From the NCBI GenBank assembly GCA_027451505.1, contig DAIDJD010000009.1, positions 1-35,549 of the forward strand: 35,549 nt of DNA, written 5' to 3'. Source of the DNA: a candidate division FCPU426 bacterium. GTDB taxonomy: Bacteria; Oederibacteriota; JAJYGY01; DAIDJD01. A program made the translations under genes and the position numbers. The notes beneath the pieces were generated by a model. That model was not told the DNA's origin. It did not search any database and worked only from the letters and a program-made list of their open reading frames with translations. This document shows positions 24,481 through 33,866 of this stretch, piece after piece; within the stretch, counting starts at the first letter, position 1, and the number at the start of each line of letters is the position of its first letter.

Positions 24481-25347
24481 CTAGCTGAGGCTCAGTCCCA
24501 GGGCTTGGCAGAGCAGGAGCGCGCCGACGGCGACCAGCCCGACATAGACCCAACGCACGAAGGCCTCCACCCGCATCCGGCGGTTCAGGAGCCGGCCGAT
24601 GAGGACGGCGGGCAGGGCCACGGGCAGCGCCCACAGGTACGTGCGCGTCACCTCCGGGGTCCAGACTCCGGTCGCGCGGTACCCCAGCAGGACCAGGGCG
24701 CTGGCCGGGAAGAAGTATCCCTGAAGGGTGGCCCGGAAGCGCCGGGCCGGCCAACGCCGCATCGCCCCATAGAGGGCCAGGGGCGGGCCGTTCATGCCGT
24801 AGGCGCCGCCCAGCACGCCGGCGCAGAATCCGCACAGCGACAGCCAGCCGACATGGTCCCGCTTCAGTTCGGGAGGCGCGCGGACGGCCAGCGAATAGAG
24901 CGAGAACGTTAGGATGAAGCCGGCCAGCGCGCCTTCCACCCCCCGGGGATGCCCGCACTTGAGCAGGAGCAGGCCCAGCGGCAGGCCCAGGGCCGTGGTG
25001 CCCAGGAGCCACGCCGCGCTGGGCAGGTGGACCTGGTCCCAGTCCTGCGCCAGGACCAGGCCGGCGACCGTCACCGACAAAAGGGCCGCCAGGGGCGCCG
25101 CGACCTGCAGCGGGATGAAGATCGCCAGCAACGGCACGGCGACCAGGGCCTCGCCGAACCCGAGCGTGGAACGGATCAAGGTGGCGGCGAAGACGATCGC
25201 GAGGACTTCGGGAGTGGCGGTGGCGATGGCGGGTAACCGGAGTTTGGAGGCTTGAGGTGGGGCCAAAGATAGACCATCCGGGATTGGCGGGACAGTCCCT
25301 TCTTGAAATGGGGCTATGGGCCTAGCGGCGCACGGAGGTGGCGGCAT
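24481..25347 (-). CDS. TauE/SafE-family sulfite exporter-like permease (start uncertain)
   Basis: RSTLGFGEALVAVPLLAIFIPLQVAAPLAALLSVTVAGLVLAQDW... and GVLGGAYGMNGPPLALYGAMRRWPARRFRATLQGYFF. True start may be a TTG near 25260, leaving an intergenic gap to the divergent TonB receptor. Confidence 0.8.
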   Translation of the reverse strand: MPPPPCAARPIAPFQEGTVPPIPDGLSLAPPQASKLRLPAIATATPEVLAIVFAATLIRSTLGFGEALVAVPLLAIFIPLQVAAPLAALLSVTVAGLVLAQDWDQVHLPSAAWLLGTTALGLPLGLLLLKCGHPRGVEGALAGFILTFSLYSLAVRAPPELKRDHVGWLSLCGFCAGVLGGAYGMNGPPLALYGAMRRWPARRFRATLQGYFFPASALVLLGYRATGVWTPEVTRTYLWALPVALPAVLIGRLLNRRMRVEAFVRWVYVGLVAVGALLLCQALGLSLS

Positions 25348-27619
25348 ACGTGGGAATCTTGCCTTGAGAGGCCGGGCTCTGGTTTGGGTCCTGGTCCTGG
25401 GACTGTCCGCGTCCATCGGGGCCTTCCCGGCCGCGGCTTCGGCCGCGGGATCCGGTCCGGCCCATGGTCCAACCGGGGGTCCGGACGCGTCCGTCGCGGT
25501 CCGGGGCCTGGTCCACCGAATCGGCGCGCCGGACCCCATCCCGGGGGCCCGGATCCGCGCAACCGGGGGCGCAGGGGCGGCGGCCGACGCCGTCGCGGAC
25601 GGCCGCGGCGCCTACCGGATGGGCCTGGCCCCCGGGCGCTGGAGCCTGGCGGCCTGCGCCGACGGATACGGCTGCGTGACGCGCACCGTGGTCTTGAAGG
25701 CGGGGCGGCCGCGGCGCCTGGATTTGGCCCTGGCGCCCGAGCCCATCCAGGGCCTGGCCGTGACCATCCTGGGGCACCGGGAGGCGCCCCAGCCCGTGGA
25801 GGCATCGGTCAGCCGGGCCGAAATCAAGGAGATCCCGGGCACCTTCGGCGACGCCTTGCGGGCGGTGCAGATCCTGCCGGGCGTGGCCGCGCCCAGCGAC
25901 ATCTCCGGCCAGTTGCTGATCCAAGGCGGCGGGCCCAACGACAACCTCTATTGGGTGGATTCGGTCCCCTGGCCCATCCCCTTCCACTTCGGGGGGCTGG
26001 ACTCCACGGTGGACCCGGAGCTGCTCAGTTCCGTGGACCTCTATGGCGCGGGCTACGGGTCCCGCTGGGGAGGCGTGTTGGCCGCGGTCCTGGACGGACG
26101 GACCCAGGCCCCGCCCTCGGACCGGCTGCATGTCGAGGCGGACCTGAGCCTGCTGGAGGCCTCGGCCTCCCTGGCCGGTCCCCTGGGGCTCGGGAACGCC
26201 ACCTTCGCCCTCACCGCCCGGCGCAGCTATTTCGACCTGGTCGGCCGACTGGTGGGCCAATCCGACCTGCCGGTCTATGACGATTCCCAGGCCGTGGTCG
26301 ACTTCCATCTGGGGGCGAACAACCGCTTCCATATCCTGGCCATGGGTTCGGACGACGTTTTCAACGCGGTGCTGGGGGGTTCCGGTGGCGTGCAGGTGAA
26401 ATCCGGTGGCGCCCCGGTCAGCGGCTCGCTGATGTACGGGAACGCCTTCGAAAGCGGCGGCCTGGGCTGGACCAACACCTCGATCCGGGGTCTGGTCTCC
26501 ACCCTCACGCCCTACGTCTACCACACCGCGCAGGACCTGGGGATCACCCCCTTGGCCGACGACAACGCCCGCACCACCTTCGGGCTCAAGGAGGAGGCCG
26601 TCTATTCCGCCGGTTCCTGGCTCGGCCTGCGCCACGAGGTCAGCGCCGGCGGCGACGCGGAGTGGACCGCCTATTCCTTCAGCGGGATGCTGCCCCGGGT
26701 GACGAACACGGCCCAGGACAGCTTCGCGGACCTCACCTCCCTGCCCCAGGTCGCCTCGAACGTGTCCACCCGGGGCTGGGACGGCTACGCCTACATCCAG
26801 GACCGGGCGCGCCTGGACCGGTTCTGGGCCCTGACCCTGGGGCTGCACTACGACACGAGCACCCTGGTCGCGGACGGGGAGGTGGGCCCGCGCGCCGCGC
26901 TGGAATTCAAACCGACGCCCCGCGATACCTGGACCGCGGCCTGGGGCCTTTATGACCAAGCCCCCCTGCCCCTTCAGGTGAACCCGCAGTACGGGAATCC
27001 GGGCCTGGAACCGGAGTCCGCCCAGCACGCGGTCCTGAGCTATGAGCACGACTTCCTGGACTCGGTCATCCTCAAGGGCGACGCCTACTACAAGGCCCTC
27101 ACCGACCTCGTGGTGGCAGTCCCTTCGAACCCCGCCATCTACGCCAACGCGGGCCAGGGCGACGTCAAGGGCATGGACCTGTCGCTCAGCCAGGACCTGG
27201 GCGCCCTGTTCTGGACGCTCTCCGGCTCCCTGTCCCAGTCCGACCGGCTCGATTTGGCGGGCGAGCCCTGGAGCCTGTACCAGTACGACCAGCCCCAGAT
27301 CCTCAACGCCGTGGTCAGTTGGATGCCCGTCCCGCGCTGGACCTTGGGCGCGAAGCTGCGCTACAACTCCGGGGACCTTGTCCTGCCCGCCGGCGCCACC
27401 TGGTACACCCCCGCGGACCGTCTGCCCTACTACCTGCGGGTGGACCTGCGGGTGGAGCGGGCTTGGACCTTCCCGTACTGGTCCCTCAAGGCCTACTTCG
27501 AGATCCTCAACGTGCTGAACCGGCAAAACGGCGAGGCGGCGACCTCCTCCTCGGGCCAGAGCCAACAGGTGCCGGACCTGCCCAGGCTGCCGAACCTGGG
27601 CCTGGAGGTGGATTACTGA
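25316..27619 (+). CDS. TonB-dependent receptor with N-terminal carboxypeptidase-regulatory-like domain (start uncertain, possibly TTG near 25364)
   Basis: Signal-like N terminus, CarboxypepD_reg-like segment, plug (IKEIPGTFGDALRAVQILPGVAAPSDISGQLLIQGGGPNDNLYWVDSVPWP), barrel with C-terminal LGLEVDY. Confidence 0.88.
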   Translation: MGLAAHGGGGIRGNLALRGRALVWVLVLGLSASIGAFPAAASAAGSGPAHGPTGGPDASVAVRGLVHRIGAPDPIPGARIRATGGAGAAADAVADGRGAYRMGLAPGRWSLAACADGYGCVTRTVVLKAGRPRRLDLALAPEPIQGLAVTILGHREAPQPVEASVSRAEIKEIPGTFGDALRAVQILPGVAAPSDISGQLLIQGGGPNDNLYWVDSVPWPIPFHFGGLDSTVDPELLSSVDLYGAGYGSRWGGVLAAVLDGRTQAPPSDRLHVEADLSLLEASASLAGPLGLGNATFALTARRSYFDLVGRLVGQSDLPVYDDSQAVVDFHLGANNRFHILAMGSDDVFNAVLGGSGGVQVKSGGAPVSGSLMYGNAFESGGLGWTNTSIRGLVSTLTPYVYHTAQDLGITPLADDNARTTFGLKEEAVYSAGSWLGLRHEVSAGGDAEWTAYSFSGMLPRVTNTAQDSFADLTSLPQVASNVSTRGWDGYAYIQDRARLDRFWALTLGLHYDTSTLVADGEVGPRAALEFKPTPRDTWTAAWGLYDQAPLPLQVNPQYGNPGLEPESAQHAVLSYEHDFLDSVILKGDAYYKALTDLVVAVPSNPAIYANAGQGDVKGMDLSLSQDLGALFWTLSGSLSQSDRLDLAGEPWSLYQYDQPQILNAVVSWMPVPRWTLGAKLRYNSGDLVLPAGATWYTPADRLPYYLRVDLRVERAWTFPYWSLKAYFEILNVLNRQNGEAATSSSGQSQQVPDLPRLPNLGLEVDY

Positions 27620-27670
27620 CCCCGCCGCCCGGGCGCCTCCAGAAAAAGGTACCGGCGCGGGGCCTGGAGT

Positions 27671-27690
27671 GGTATCATGGGGTAGATACC
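27671..27690. promoter_or_regulatory. Inverted repeat GGTATC-ATGGGGTA-GATACC upstream of the metal-efflux genes
   Basis: Perfect 6-bp arms, ~30 nt upstream of the small exported protein start. Contains TATCAT that could serve as a -10. Confidence 0.5.
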
Positions 27691-27718
27691 CGCTCCATCT
27701 GGATTCTCGGATACGCGG

Positions 27719-28150
27719 TTGAAACGATGGGTGGTCCTTTTCGTCAAGCTTTCCCTGGTCCTGGCCCTCGGCTTTCAAGCTGGTGGGGTCGTTGGCTTTT
27801 GTTCGGCCACTTGCCCCTCAGGCGCGGCCCCGGACAACGCTTGCGCCCGGGCTTGCGCTCGGATGCGGATGGAACACCGGCTCCGCTACGGCTCCATCCC
27901 GGCCCTCTATGGGATGTCCTGCGGAGCGCGCGTGTCCCAGCCGGAGCCGCTCGCCCCGGCCGTGGAAAGCCCCTCTTTGGTTCCGGCCGTCTCCACGTTG
28001 GGCGCCGTGGACCTCACCCAACCCCGGGCCGCTTTCAGCCCGTACCTGCGTTCCATCCGCCACATCCCTGAACGAAGGGCGCCCGCCCGTTTCGCCGATT
28101 CAGGGCATTTGTCCGTCCCGGCCCCCAACGCCCCTCCGATCCTCGCGTAA
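27719..28150 (+). CDS. Small exported Cys-rich protein with twin CX3C motif, unknown function (143 aa)
   Basis: N-terminal signal-like MKRWVVLFVKLSLVLALGFQAGGVVG then FCSATCPSGAAPDNACARACARMRMEH. TTG start proposed. Confidence 0.55.
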   Translation: MKRWVVLFVKLSLVLALGFQAGGVVGFCSATCPSGAAPDNACARACARMRMEHRLRYGSIPALYGMSCGARVSQPEPLAPAVESPSLVPAVSTLGAVDLTQPRAAFSPYLRSIRHIPERRAPARFADSGHLSVPAPNAPPILA

Positions 28151-28233
28151 GAACGGCGTTCCGCCGCCCTTCCCCCTTTCGGGGAATCCGGGCGCGCGCG
28201 GGCGTTCGCCTTTCGCTGTGTCGGAGGAGCGCG

Positions 28234-29526
28234 ATGCGTTCCCACCTGTTTTTCCCGCTTTTCCTGGTATGTCCCTCGGTCCTATGGGCCGCCGCATCTG
28301 CGGTCGCGCCGGCCGGACCCGGTTTGAGCTTGGCCCAGGTCCTGGAATCGGTGCGGGCCCGCAATCCCGACTATGCCGCCGCCCGCGCGGACCTTGGGCG
28401 CGCCCGAGCCGAGGCCGGTGAAAGCTGGGCCCTGCCCGACCCGGAGGTGGGGGTGGAATATTGGAACGTGCCCCGCCCGGGACTGGATTTGGGCCAAGCC
28501 CAGCAGACCTGGATCGACTTTTCCCAGGATTTCCCCTCCCCCGCCAAACTCCTCGCCGCCGCGAGGGTGTACGCCCGCGCGCGGGACACGGCCGGGGCCC
28601 AAGCCGACGCCGTTTTGGCGGAAAAACTCGAGGCGGCCGCGGACGCCTATTGGGACCTCTACCAGGCCGCCGCGTCCCTGACGGCCCTGGCCCGGATCCG
28701 CGCGACCCTGGACCAATTGCTGGAAGCGGCCCGCCATCGGATCCGCTACGGCCCTTCGGACCGTATGGGCCAGTTCATGGTTCCCATGCTGCGCATGCAG
28801 CTCGCGGAGACGGACAACCAAGCCTTGTCCTTGACGCAGGACCGCACCGCGGCCGAGGCCAAGCTCGAGAGCCTGACGGGCTGGCCCGTGGGTGCGGCGC
28901 TCCCCAGGCCCCTCGGTGCCGCGCCGGATCCGCCTCCCGGGGATGAGGCCGGCTTCCTTGAGGCCGTGGCGTCCCGGGATCCCGCGGTCGCCGCGGCGCG
29001 GCGCGGCGTGCTCGATGCCGAGGCCCGCAAGAGCCTGCAGGACGCCGCTTGGCAACCCGACCTCATGCTCCAATACAGCACGATGAACGGGCCCGGCATG
29101 GCCCCGGCCGGTATGGCCATGGCCAAGGTCAACGTGCCGTTCCTGTACTTCTGGCGTCGGCGCGGGGAATCGGCCGCGGCCGAGAAAGGGGTGGAGCGGG
29201 CCCGGGACCTGCTGGCCGGCGCCCGGGCCGAGGCGCGGCGGCAGGGTGTCGCGGCTTGGTCGGCCTACCGGACGGCCCTGGCCCAATGGCGCCGTGGTCG
29301 CGACCTCATCGTGCCGGAGTCCCGGGAGGCCCTCGGCTTGGCCTTGGACGGCTTCGCCGGCGGGGACCTGGGCGCCTCCGAGGCGCTTCAGGCCGTGACC
29401 GCGTCCTGGATGGCCGAAAGCGGACAGATCCAGCTCCTTGCCCGTGTGGGGCGGGAGCGCGCCCTATTGGACCGCCTGGCCGGAGTCGGCCTGGGCGTCG
29501 GGAAGGAGGCCCGTCATGGGTACTAA
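28234..29526 (+). CDS. TolC/CusC-like outer membrane efflux protein (430 aa)
   Basis: GLSLAQVLESVRARNPDYAAARADLGRARAEAGESWALPDPEVGVEYWNVP; OEP repeats. First gene of a C-B-A efflux set. Confidence 0.88.
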   Translation: MRSHLFFPLFLVCPSVLWAAASAVAPAGPGLSLAQVLESVRARNPDYAAARADLGRARAEAGESWALPDPEVGVEYWNVPRPGLDLGQAQQTWIDFSQDFPSPAKLLAAARVYARARDTAGAQADAVLAEKLEAAADAYWDLYQAAASLTALARIRATLDQLLEAARHRIRYGPSDRMGQFMVPMLRMQLAETDNQALSLTQDRTAAEAKLESLTGWPVGAALPRPLGAAPDPPPGDEAGFLEAVASRDPAVAAARRGVLDAEARKSLQDAAWQPDLMLQYSTMNGPGMAPAGMAMAKVNVPFLYFWRRRGESAAAEKGVERARDLLAGARAEARRQGVAAWSAYRTALAQWRRGRDLIVPESREALGLALDGFAGGDLGASEALQAVTASWMAESGQIQLLARVGRERALLDRLAGVGLGVGKEARHGY

Positions 29527-30559
29527 GAGATTCGGGGCCACGGCCTTCGTGGCCCTGGCGGCGTTGGGGCTGCTGGCCTTCGGGGGCCGGCTGTGGGAGC
29601 GCGCATCCGCCCGCGACCAGGGGGCCCCGGTCCGACCGGTCCGGGAGCTTTGGCAGTGCCCCATGCATCCCCAGATCGTACGGGACCATCCCGGGTTCTG
29701 TCCCATCTGCCACATGCGCCTGGAACGGATGGCGGTCCCGGGGGATGCGGGGGGCGGGGCCGCGCCGGCCCGGACGCCGGAGGAGCCCTCCCCGCGCCGG
29801 GTGCTCAAGTACCGCAATCCGATGGATCCGACCGTCTTCTCCGACCATCCCATGAAGGACAGCATGGGCATGGACTACATCCCGGTGTATGCGCAACCGG
29901 ATCGGGGACCCGGCGAAGCGGGCGGCGGAAGGGGCGGATCGGCCGGGGCCCCGGATCGGGCCGCGTTCACGCTCTCCCAAACGGGGGAGCGGCTCATCGG
30001 GGTGCGCACGGCGCGGGCCGGGATTGTGCCGCTGGTGCGCACGGTCGGCATGGCCGGCCGCGTCGTGGGCCCCCACGAGGTGTCCGCCGAACTCCTGGAG
30101 ATCGACGCGGGCTCCCTTAAGGCCGGGACGCCCGCCGAAATCCAGGGGCCCGGCGGCGCGCCCCTGTGGGCGACGGTGGTCTCCGTGGGCCGGAGGGAGG
30201 ACGACCTGACGCGGGCTTTCGGCGTGCGCCTGGAGGTCCGCGGAGCCGCCCCCTGGATGCTCCCCGGGGTCTTCGTGGAGGTCTCGGCCCGGTGCGCCCT
30301 GGGGAGGGCCCTGGCCGTCCCTTCCGAGGCTGTGCTGGACACCGGGACTAGGCGCCTGGTCTTCGTCACGGACGGCCGGGGCCGTTTCGATCCGCGCCCC
30401 GTGGTCGTGGGCCGGCGGGGGGACGGCTTCAGCGAAATCCTCAGCGGGGTGGCCCCCGGCGAGCGGGTGGTGACCTCGGCCCAATTCCTGGTCGACTCGG
30501 AGTCCCAGTTTCAGGCCGCTTTGGACGCGTACACCGCGGGCTCGGGGGCGCGGCCATGA
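29516..30559 (+). CDS. Efflux RND periplasmic adaptor, CusB-like, with heavy-metal-binding domain (~347 aa)
   Basis: LWQCPMHPQIVRDHPGFCPICHMRLERM heavy-metal-binding domain and YRNPMDPTVFSDHPMKDSMGMDYIPVY CusB-type motif, MFP body. Start ATG 29516. Confidence 0.9.
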   Translation: MGTKRFGATAFVALAALGLLAFGGRLWERASARDQGAPVRPVRELWQCPMHPQIVRDHPGFCPICHMRLERMAVPGDAGGGAAPARTPEEPSPRRVLKYRNPMDPTVFSDHPMKDSMGMDYIPVYAQPDRGPGEAGGGRGGSAGAPDRAAFTLSQTGERLIGVRTARAGIVPLVRTVGMAGRVVGPHEVSAELLEIDAGSLKAGTPAEIQGPGGAPLWATVVSVGRREDDLTRAFGVRLEVRGAAPWMLPGVFVEVSARCALGRALAVPSEAVLDTGTRRLVFVTDGRGRFDPRPVVVGRRGDGFSEILSGVAPGERVVTSAQFLVDSESQFQAALDAYTAGSGARP

Positions 30560-33500
30560 TGGACCGCCTGATCGAAGGCTGCGCCCGCCACCGCTGGGCG
30601 ACCCTGGCCGTGGTGCTGCTCCTGTGCGGCTGGGCTTGGTGGTCCCTGGAGCGGACGCCCTTGGACGCCATCCCGGACTTGTCCGATACCCAGGTCATCG
30701 TGTATTCCCGCTGGGACCAGAGCCCGGACTTGGTCGAGGACCAGGTGACCGGGCCCATCGTCCGGGCCCTGATGGGGGCCCCCAAGGTCAAGGCCATACG
30801 GGGGCTCTCGGACTTCGGGTATTCCTACGTGTACGTCATCTTCGACAACGGGACCGACCCGTATTGGGCCCGCAGCCGGGTGCTGGAGTACCTGTCGAAG
30901 ATCCAGGGGGAGCTCCCCGAGGGGGTCAAGACCGAGCTCGGGCCCGACGCCTCCAGCGTGGGTTGGGTCTACGAGTACGCGCTGGTGGACCCCACGGGCA
31001 GGCTCGACCTTGGGCAGTTGCGCTCCTTCCAGGACTGGACCCTCAAGTACGCGCTGCAGTCCCTGCCCGGGGTCGCCGAGGTGGCCACGGTGGGGGGGTT
31101 CACGCGCGAGATCCAGGTCCAGGTGGATCCCGCCAAGCTCCTGGCCGACGGCGTCCCCATCCGGCGGGTCGTCGACGCCGTCCGGGGGGCCAACCGCGAG
31201 ACCGGCGCCGGCTTGATCGAGTCCGCGGGCCGCGAATACATGGTCCGCGGCCGGGGCTACGCCACCACGCCCTCCGACTTCGGGAGCGCGCCGGTGCGGT
31301 GGGATGCCCGGACCGGGACCGCCCTGCGGGTTCGGGACGTGGCCCGGGTGGTTTGGGGCCCGGACCGCCGCCGGGGGATCGCCGAGTTGGACGGCACGGG
31401 CGGCGTGGTCGGGGGCATCGTGGTGATGCGCCAGGGGGAAAATGCGCTGGCGGTCATCGATGCGGTGAAGCGTAGGCTGGAGGACCTCAAGGCCAGCCTG
31501 CCTCCCGGAGTCCGGATCGTGCCGGTCTACGACCGCTCGGACCTGATCCGGCGGGCCATGCACACGGTCCGCCACGAGTTGCTCCTGGAGATGGTCGTCG
31601 TCAGCCTGGTCATCCTGCTCTTCCTCTGGCACATCCCCAGCGCCCTCATCCCCATCCTCACCCTGCCCGTGGCGGTGCTGCTGGCCTTCATCCCCATGCG
31701 GCTCCTGGGCGTGTCGGCCAACATCATGTCCATGGCCGGGATCGCGGTGGCCATCGGCGCGATGGTGGACGCCTCCATCGTGGTGGTGGAGAACAGCCAC
31801 AAGCGCCTGGAGGAGTGGCAGGCCCGGGGGCGCCCCGGCGACCACCGCGGGGTCCTGGTGCGGGCCATCCAGGAGGTGGCCCGCCCGAGCTTCTTCTCGC
31901 TGCTCGTCATCGCCGTCGCTTTCCTGCCGGTCTTCGCCCTCACGGGCCGCGAGGGGCGCCTGTTTAAGCCCCTCGCCTGGACCAAGAACCTGTCCATGCT
32001 GGTGGCCGCCGTGCTCGCCGTCACCCTGGATCCGGCCCTGCGGCTCACGCTCATCCGCCTCGAGGAGTTCAGCTTCCGGCCCCGCTGGCTGGCCAAGGCG
32101 GCCAACGCCGTGCTGGTGGGCCGCGTGCACAAGGAGGAGGAGAACCCGGTCAGCCGGCTCCTGTTCAGGCTCTACCATCCGGTCGTGGCGTGGGTCCTGG
32201 CCCACCCGCGGCGGACCATCGTCGCGGCCCTGCTTTTGCTGGCGGCGACGGTCCCGGTCTATCTCCGTTTGGGCTCGGAATTCATGCCGAACCTGGACGA
32301 GGGCACCCTCCTGTACATGCCCACGGCCCTTCCGGGCATGTCCGTGGCCGTCGCGGAGGGCCTCCTGGGGCGGCAGGACCGCATCCTGCGGGCCTTCCCC
32401 GAGGTGGAGCGGGTCTTCGGCAAGGCCGGCCGGGCCGACACCCCGACGGACGTGGCCCCCCTGTCCATGTTCGAGACCACGGTGACGTTGAAGCCGCGGT
32501 CCCAATGGCCGGAGAAGCCCCGCTGGTATTCGGGATGGATGCCCGCGGGCCTCAAGCCCCTGGTCCGCTGGATCTGGGACGACCGCATGACCACCGACGA
32601 GCTCATCGAGCGCATGGACCGGAGCCTGCGCTTCGCCGGCATGCCCAACATCTGGACCCAGCCCATCATCAACCGCATCGACATGCTCGACACCGGCATC
32701 CGCACCCCGGTGGGGGTCAAGATCCTCGGGCCGGACTTGGGCGTCATCCAGGGGATAGGGGAGAAGGTGGAGCGCCTCCTGAAGGCGGTTCCAGGCACCC
32801 GTTCCGTGGTGGCCGAACGCAGCGCGGGGGGCTACTTCCTGGACGTGGATTGGGACCGGGAGGCGCTGGCCCGCTACGGCATCTCGGTGGCCGAGGCCCA
32901 GGACGACCTCGACGCGGCCGTGGGGGGTGCGGACGCGGGCACCGTGATCCTGGGCGCGCAACGCTACCCCGTGGTGGTGCGCTACCCGCAGGAGCTGCGC
33001 CAGGGCGGTTGGGCGCTGCGCCATGTCCTCCTGACCTCCCCCAACGGGGCCCCCGTGTCCCTCGGCGAGGTGGCCCGAATCCGGCGCGTGGAGGGTCCGG
33101 GCATGGTCCGGGACGAGGACGGGCAATTGGCCGGCTACGTCAGCGTCGACGTGGCCGGGCGCGACCTGGGCGGCTACGTCCGGGATGCCCGGGCCGCGTT
33201 GGCCAAGGGGCTCGCCCTGCCCCCCGGATACAGCATCCTGTGGAGCGGCCAGTACGAGGACATGCGCCACGCCAAGCGGAGCCTGGCCGTGGTCCTGCCC
33301 CTGACCCTGGTCCTGATCTGGGTGTTGCTCTACCTCAACACCGGTTCCGCGACCAAGACGGCCATCGTGCTCCTGGCGGTGCCCTTTTCGCTCATCGGGG
33401 CGGTCTGGCTGCTGTGGATCCTCGGCTACAACCTCTCCGTCGCGGTGGCCGTGGGCATGATCGCGCTGGCCGGGCTCGACGCCGAGACCGGCATCTTCAT

Positions 33501-33807
33501 GCTGCTGTACCTGGACCTGGCCCACGACGCCGCCGCCGCGGAGGGCCGCATGCGCGACGAGGCCGACCTCAAGGCGGCCATCGTCCACGGGGCCGTCCAG
33601 CGCGTCCGCCCCAAGGTCATGACCGTGGCCACGGCCTTCTGCGGCCTTTTGCCGGTCATGTTCGCGGTGGGCACGGGCGCCGACGTGATGAAGCGCATCG
33701 CCGCGCCCATGGTGGGGGGCCTGTTCTCGTCCTTCGCGCTGGAGCTGGCCGTGTACCCGGCGGTGTATTACCTTTGGAAGGCCAAGGGCATGCGCCCCGG
33801 GGCCTGA
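30556..33807 (+). CDS. CusA/CzcA-type heavy-metal efflux RND permease (1083 aa)
   Basis: CusA-like throughout (ERTPLDAIPDLSDTQVIVYSRWDQSPDLVEDQVTGPIV; YDRSDLIRRAMHTVRHELLLEMVVVSLVILLFLWH; AVAVGMIALAGLDAETGIFMLLYLDLA). Start overlaps the adaptor stop. Confidence 0.95.
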   Translation: MMDRLIEGCARHRWATLAVVLLLCGWAWWSLERTPLDAIPDLSDTQVIVYSRWDQSPDLVEDQVTGPIVRALMGAPKVKAIRGLSDFGYSYVYVIFDNGTDPYWARSRVLEYLSKIQGELPEGVKTELGPDASSVGWVYEYALVDPTGRLDLGQLRSFQDWTLKYALQSLPGVAEVATVGGFTREIQVQVDPAKLLADGVPIRRVVDAVRGANRETGAGLIESAGREYMVRGRGYATTPSDFGSAPVRWDARTGTALRVRDVARVVWGPDRRRGIAELDGTGGVVGGIVVMRQGENALAVIDAVKRRLEDLKASLPPGVRIVPVYDRSDLIRRAMHTVRHELLLEMVVVSLVILLFLWHIPSALIPILTLPVAVLLAFIPMRLLGVSANIMSMAGIAVAIGAMVDASIVVVENSHKRLEEWQARGRPGDHRGVLVRAIQEVARPSFFSLLVIAVAFLPVFALTGREGRLFKPLAWTKNLSMLVAAVLAVTLDPALRLTLIRLEEFSFRPRWLAKAANAVLVGRVHKEEENPVSRLLFRLYHPVVAWVLAHPRRTIVAALLLLAATVPVYLRLGSEFMPNLDEGTLLYMPTALPGMSVAVAEGLLGRQDRILRAFPEVERVFGKAGRADTPTDVAPLSMFETTVTLKPRSQWPEKPRWYSGWMPAGLKPLVRWIWDDRMTTDELIERMDRSLRFAGMPNIWTQPIINRIDMLDTGIRTPVGVKILGPDLGVIQGIGEKVERLLKAVPGTRSVVAERSAGGYFLDVDWDREALARYGISVAEAQDDLDAAVGGADAGTVILGAQRYPVVVRYPQELRQGGWALRHVLLTSPNGAPVSLGEVARIRRVEGPGMVRDEDGQLAGYVSVDVAGRDLGGYVRDARAALAKGLALPPGYSILWSGQYEDMRHAKRSLAVVLPLTLVLIWVLLYLNTGSATKTAIVLLAVPFSLIGAVWLLWILGYNLSVAVAVGMIALAGLDAETGIFMLLYLDLAHDAAAAEGRMRDEADLKAAIVHGAVQRVRPKVMTVATAFCGLLPVMFAVGTGADVMKRIAAPMVGGLFSSFALELAVYPAVYYLWKAKGMRPGA

Positions 33808-33818
33808 CGGGTGGACCG

Positions 33819-33839
33819 CCCCGGCCGCGGGGGCCGGGG
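33819..33839. terminator. Hairpin CCCCGGCC-GCGGG-GGCCGGGG between cusA-like and cupredoxin genes
   Basis: Perfect 8-bp GC arms 12 nt after the cusA-like stop; no T tract. Confidence 0.5.
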
Positions 33840-33866
33840 CCCCTTGAGCTTGTGAGGAGGTGTCCC

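Noticed and set aside
25322-27778. 818-aa minus ORF
   Set aside because: Antisense to the TonB receptor; codon-mirror artefact of high GC.
29814-29897. Second heavy-metal-binding domain in the CusB-like adaptor as a decayed copy
   Set aside because: The Cys-free YRNPMDPTVFSDHPMKDSMGMDYIPVY segment is the normal CusB-type motif, not a degenerate duplicate.
30511-33588. 1025-aa minus ORF
   Set aside because: Antisense to the CusA-like permease; His/Gln/Pro/Gly-rich shadow sequence.
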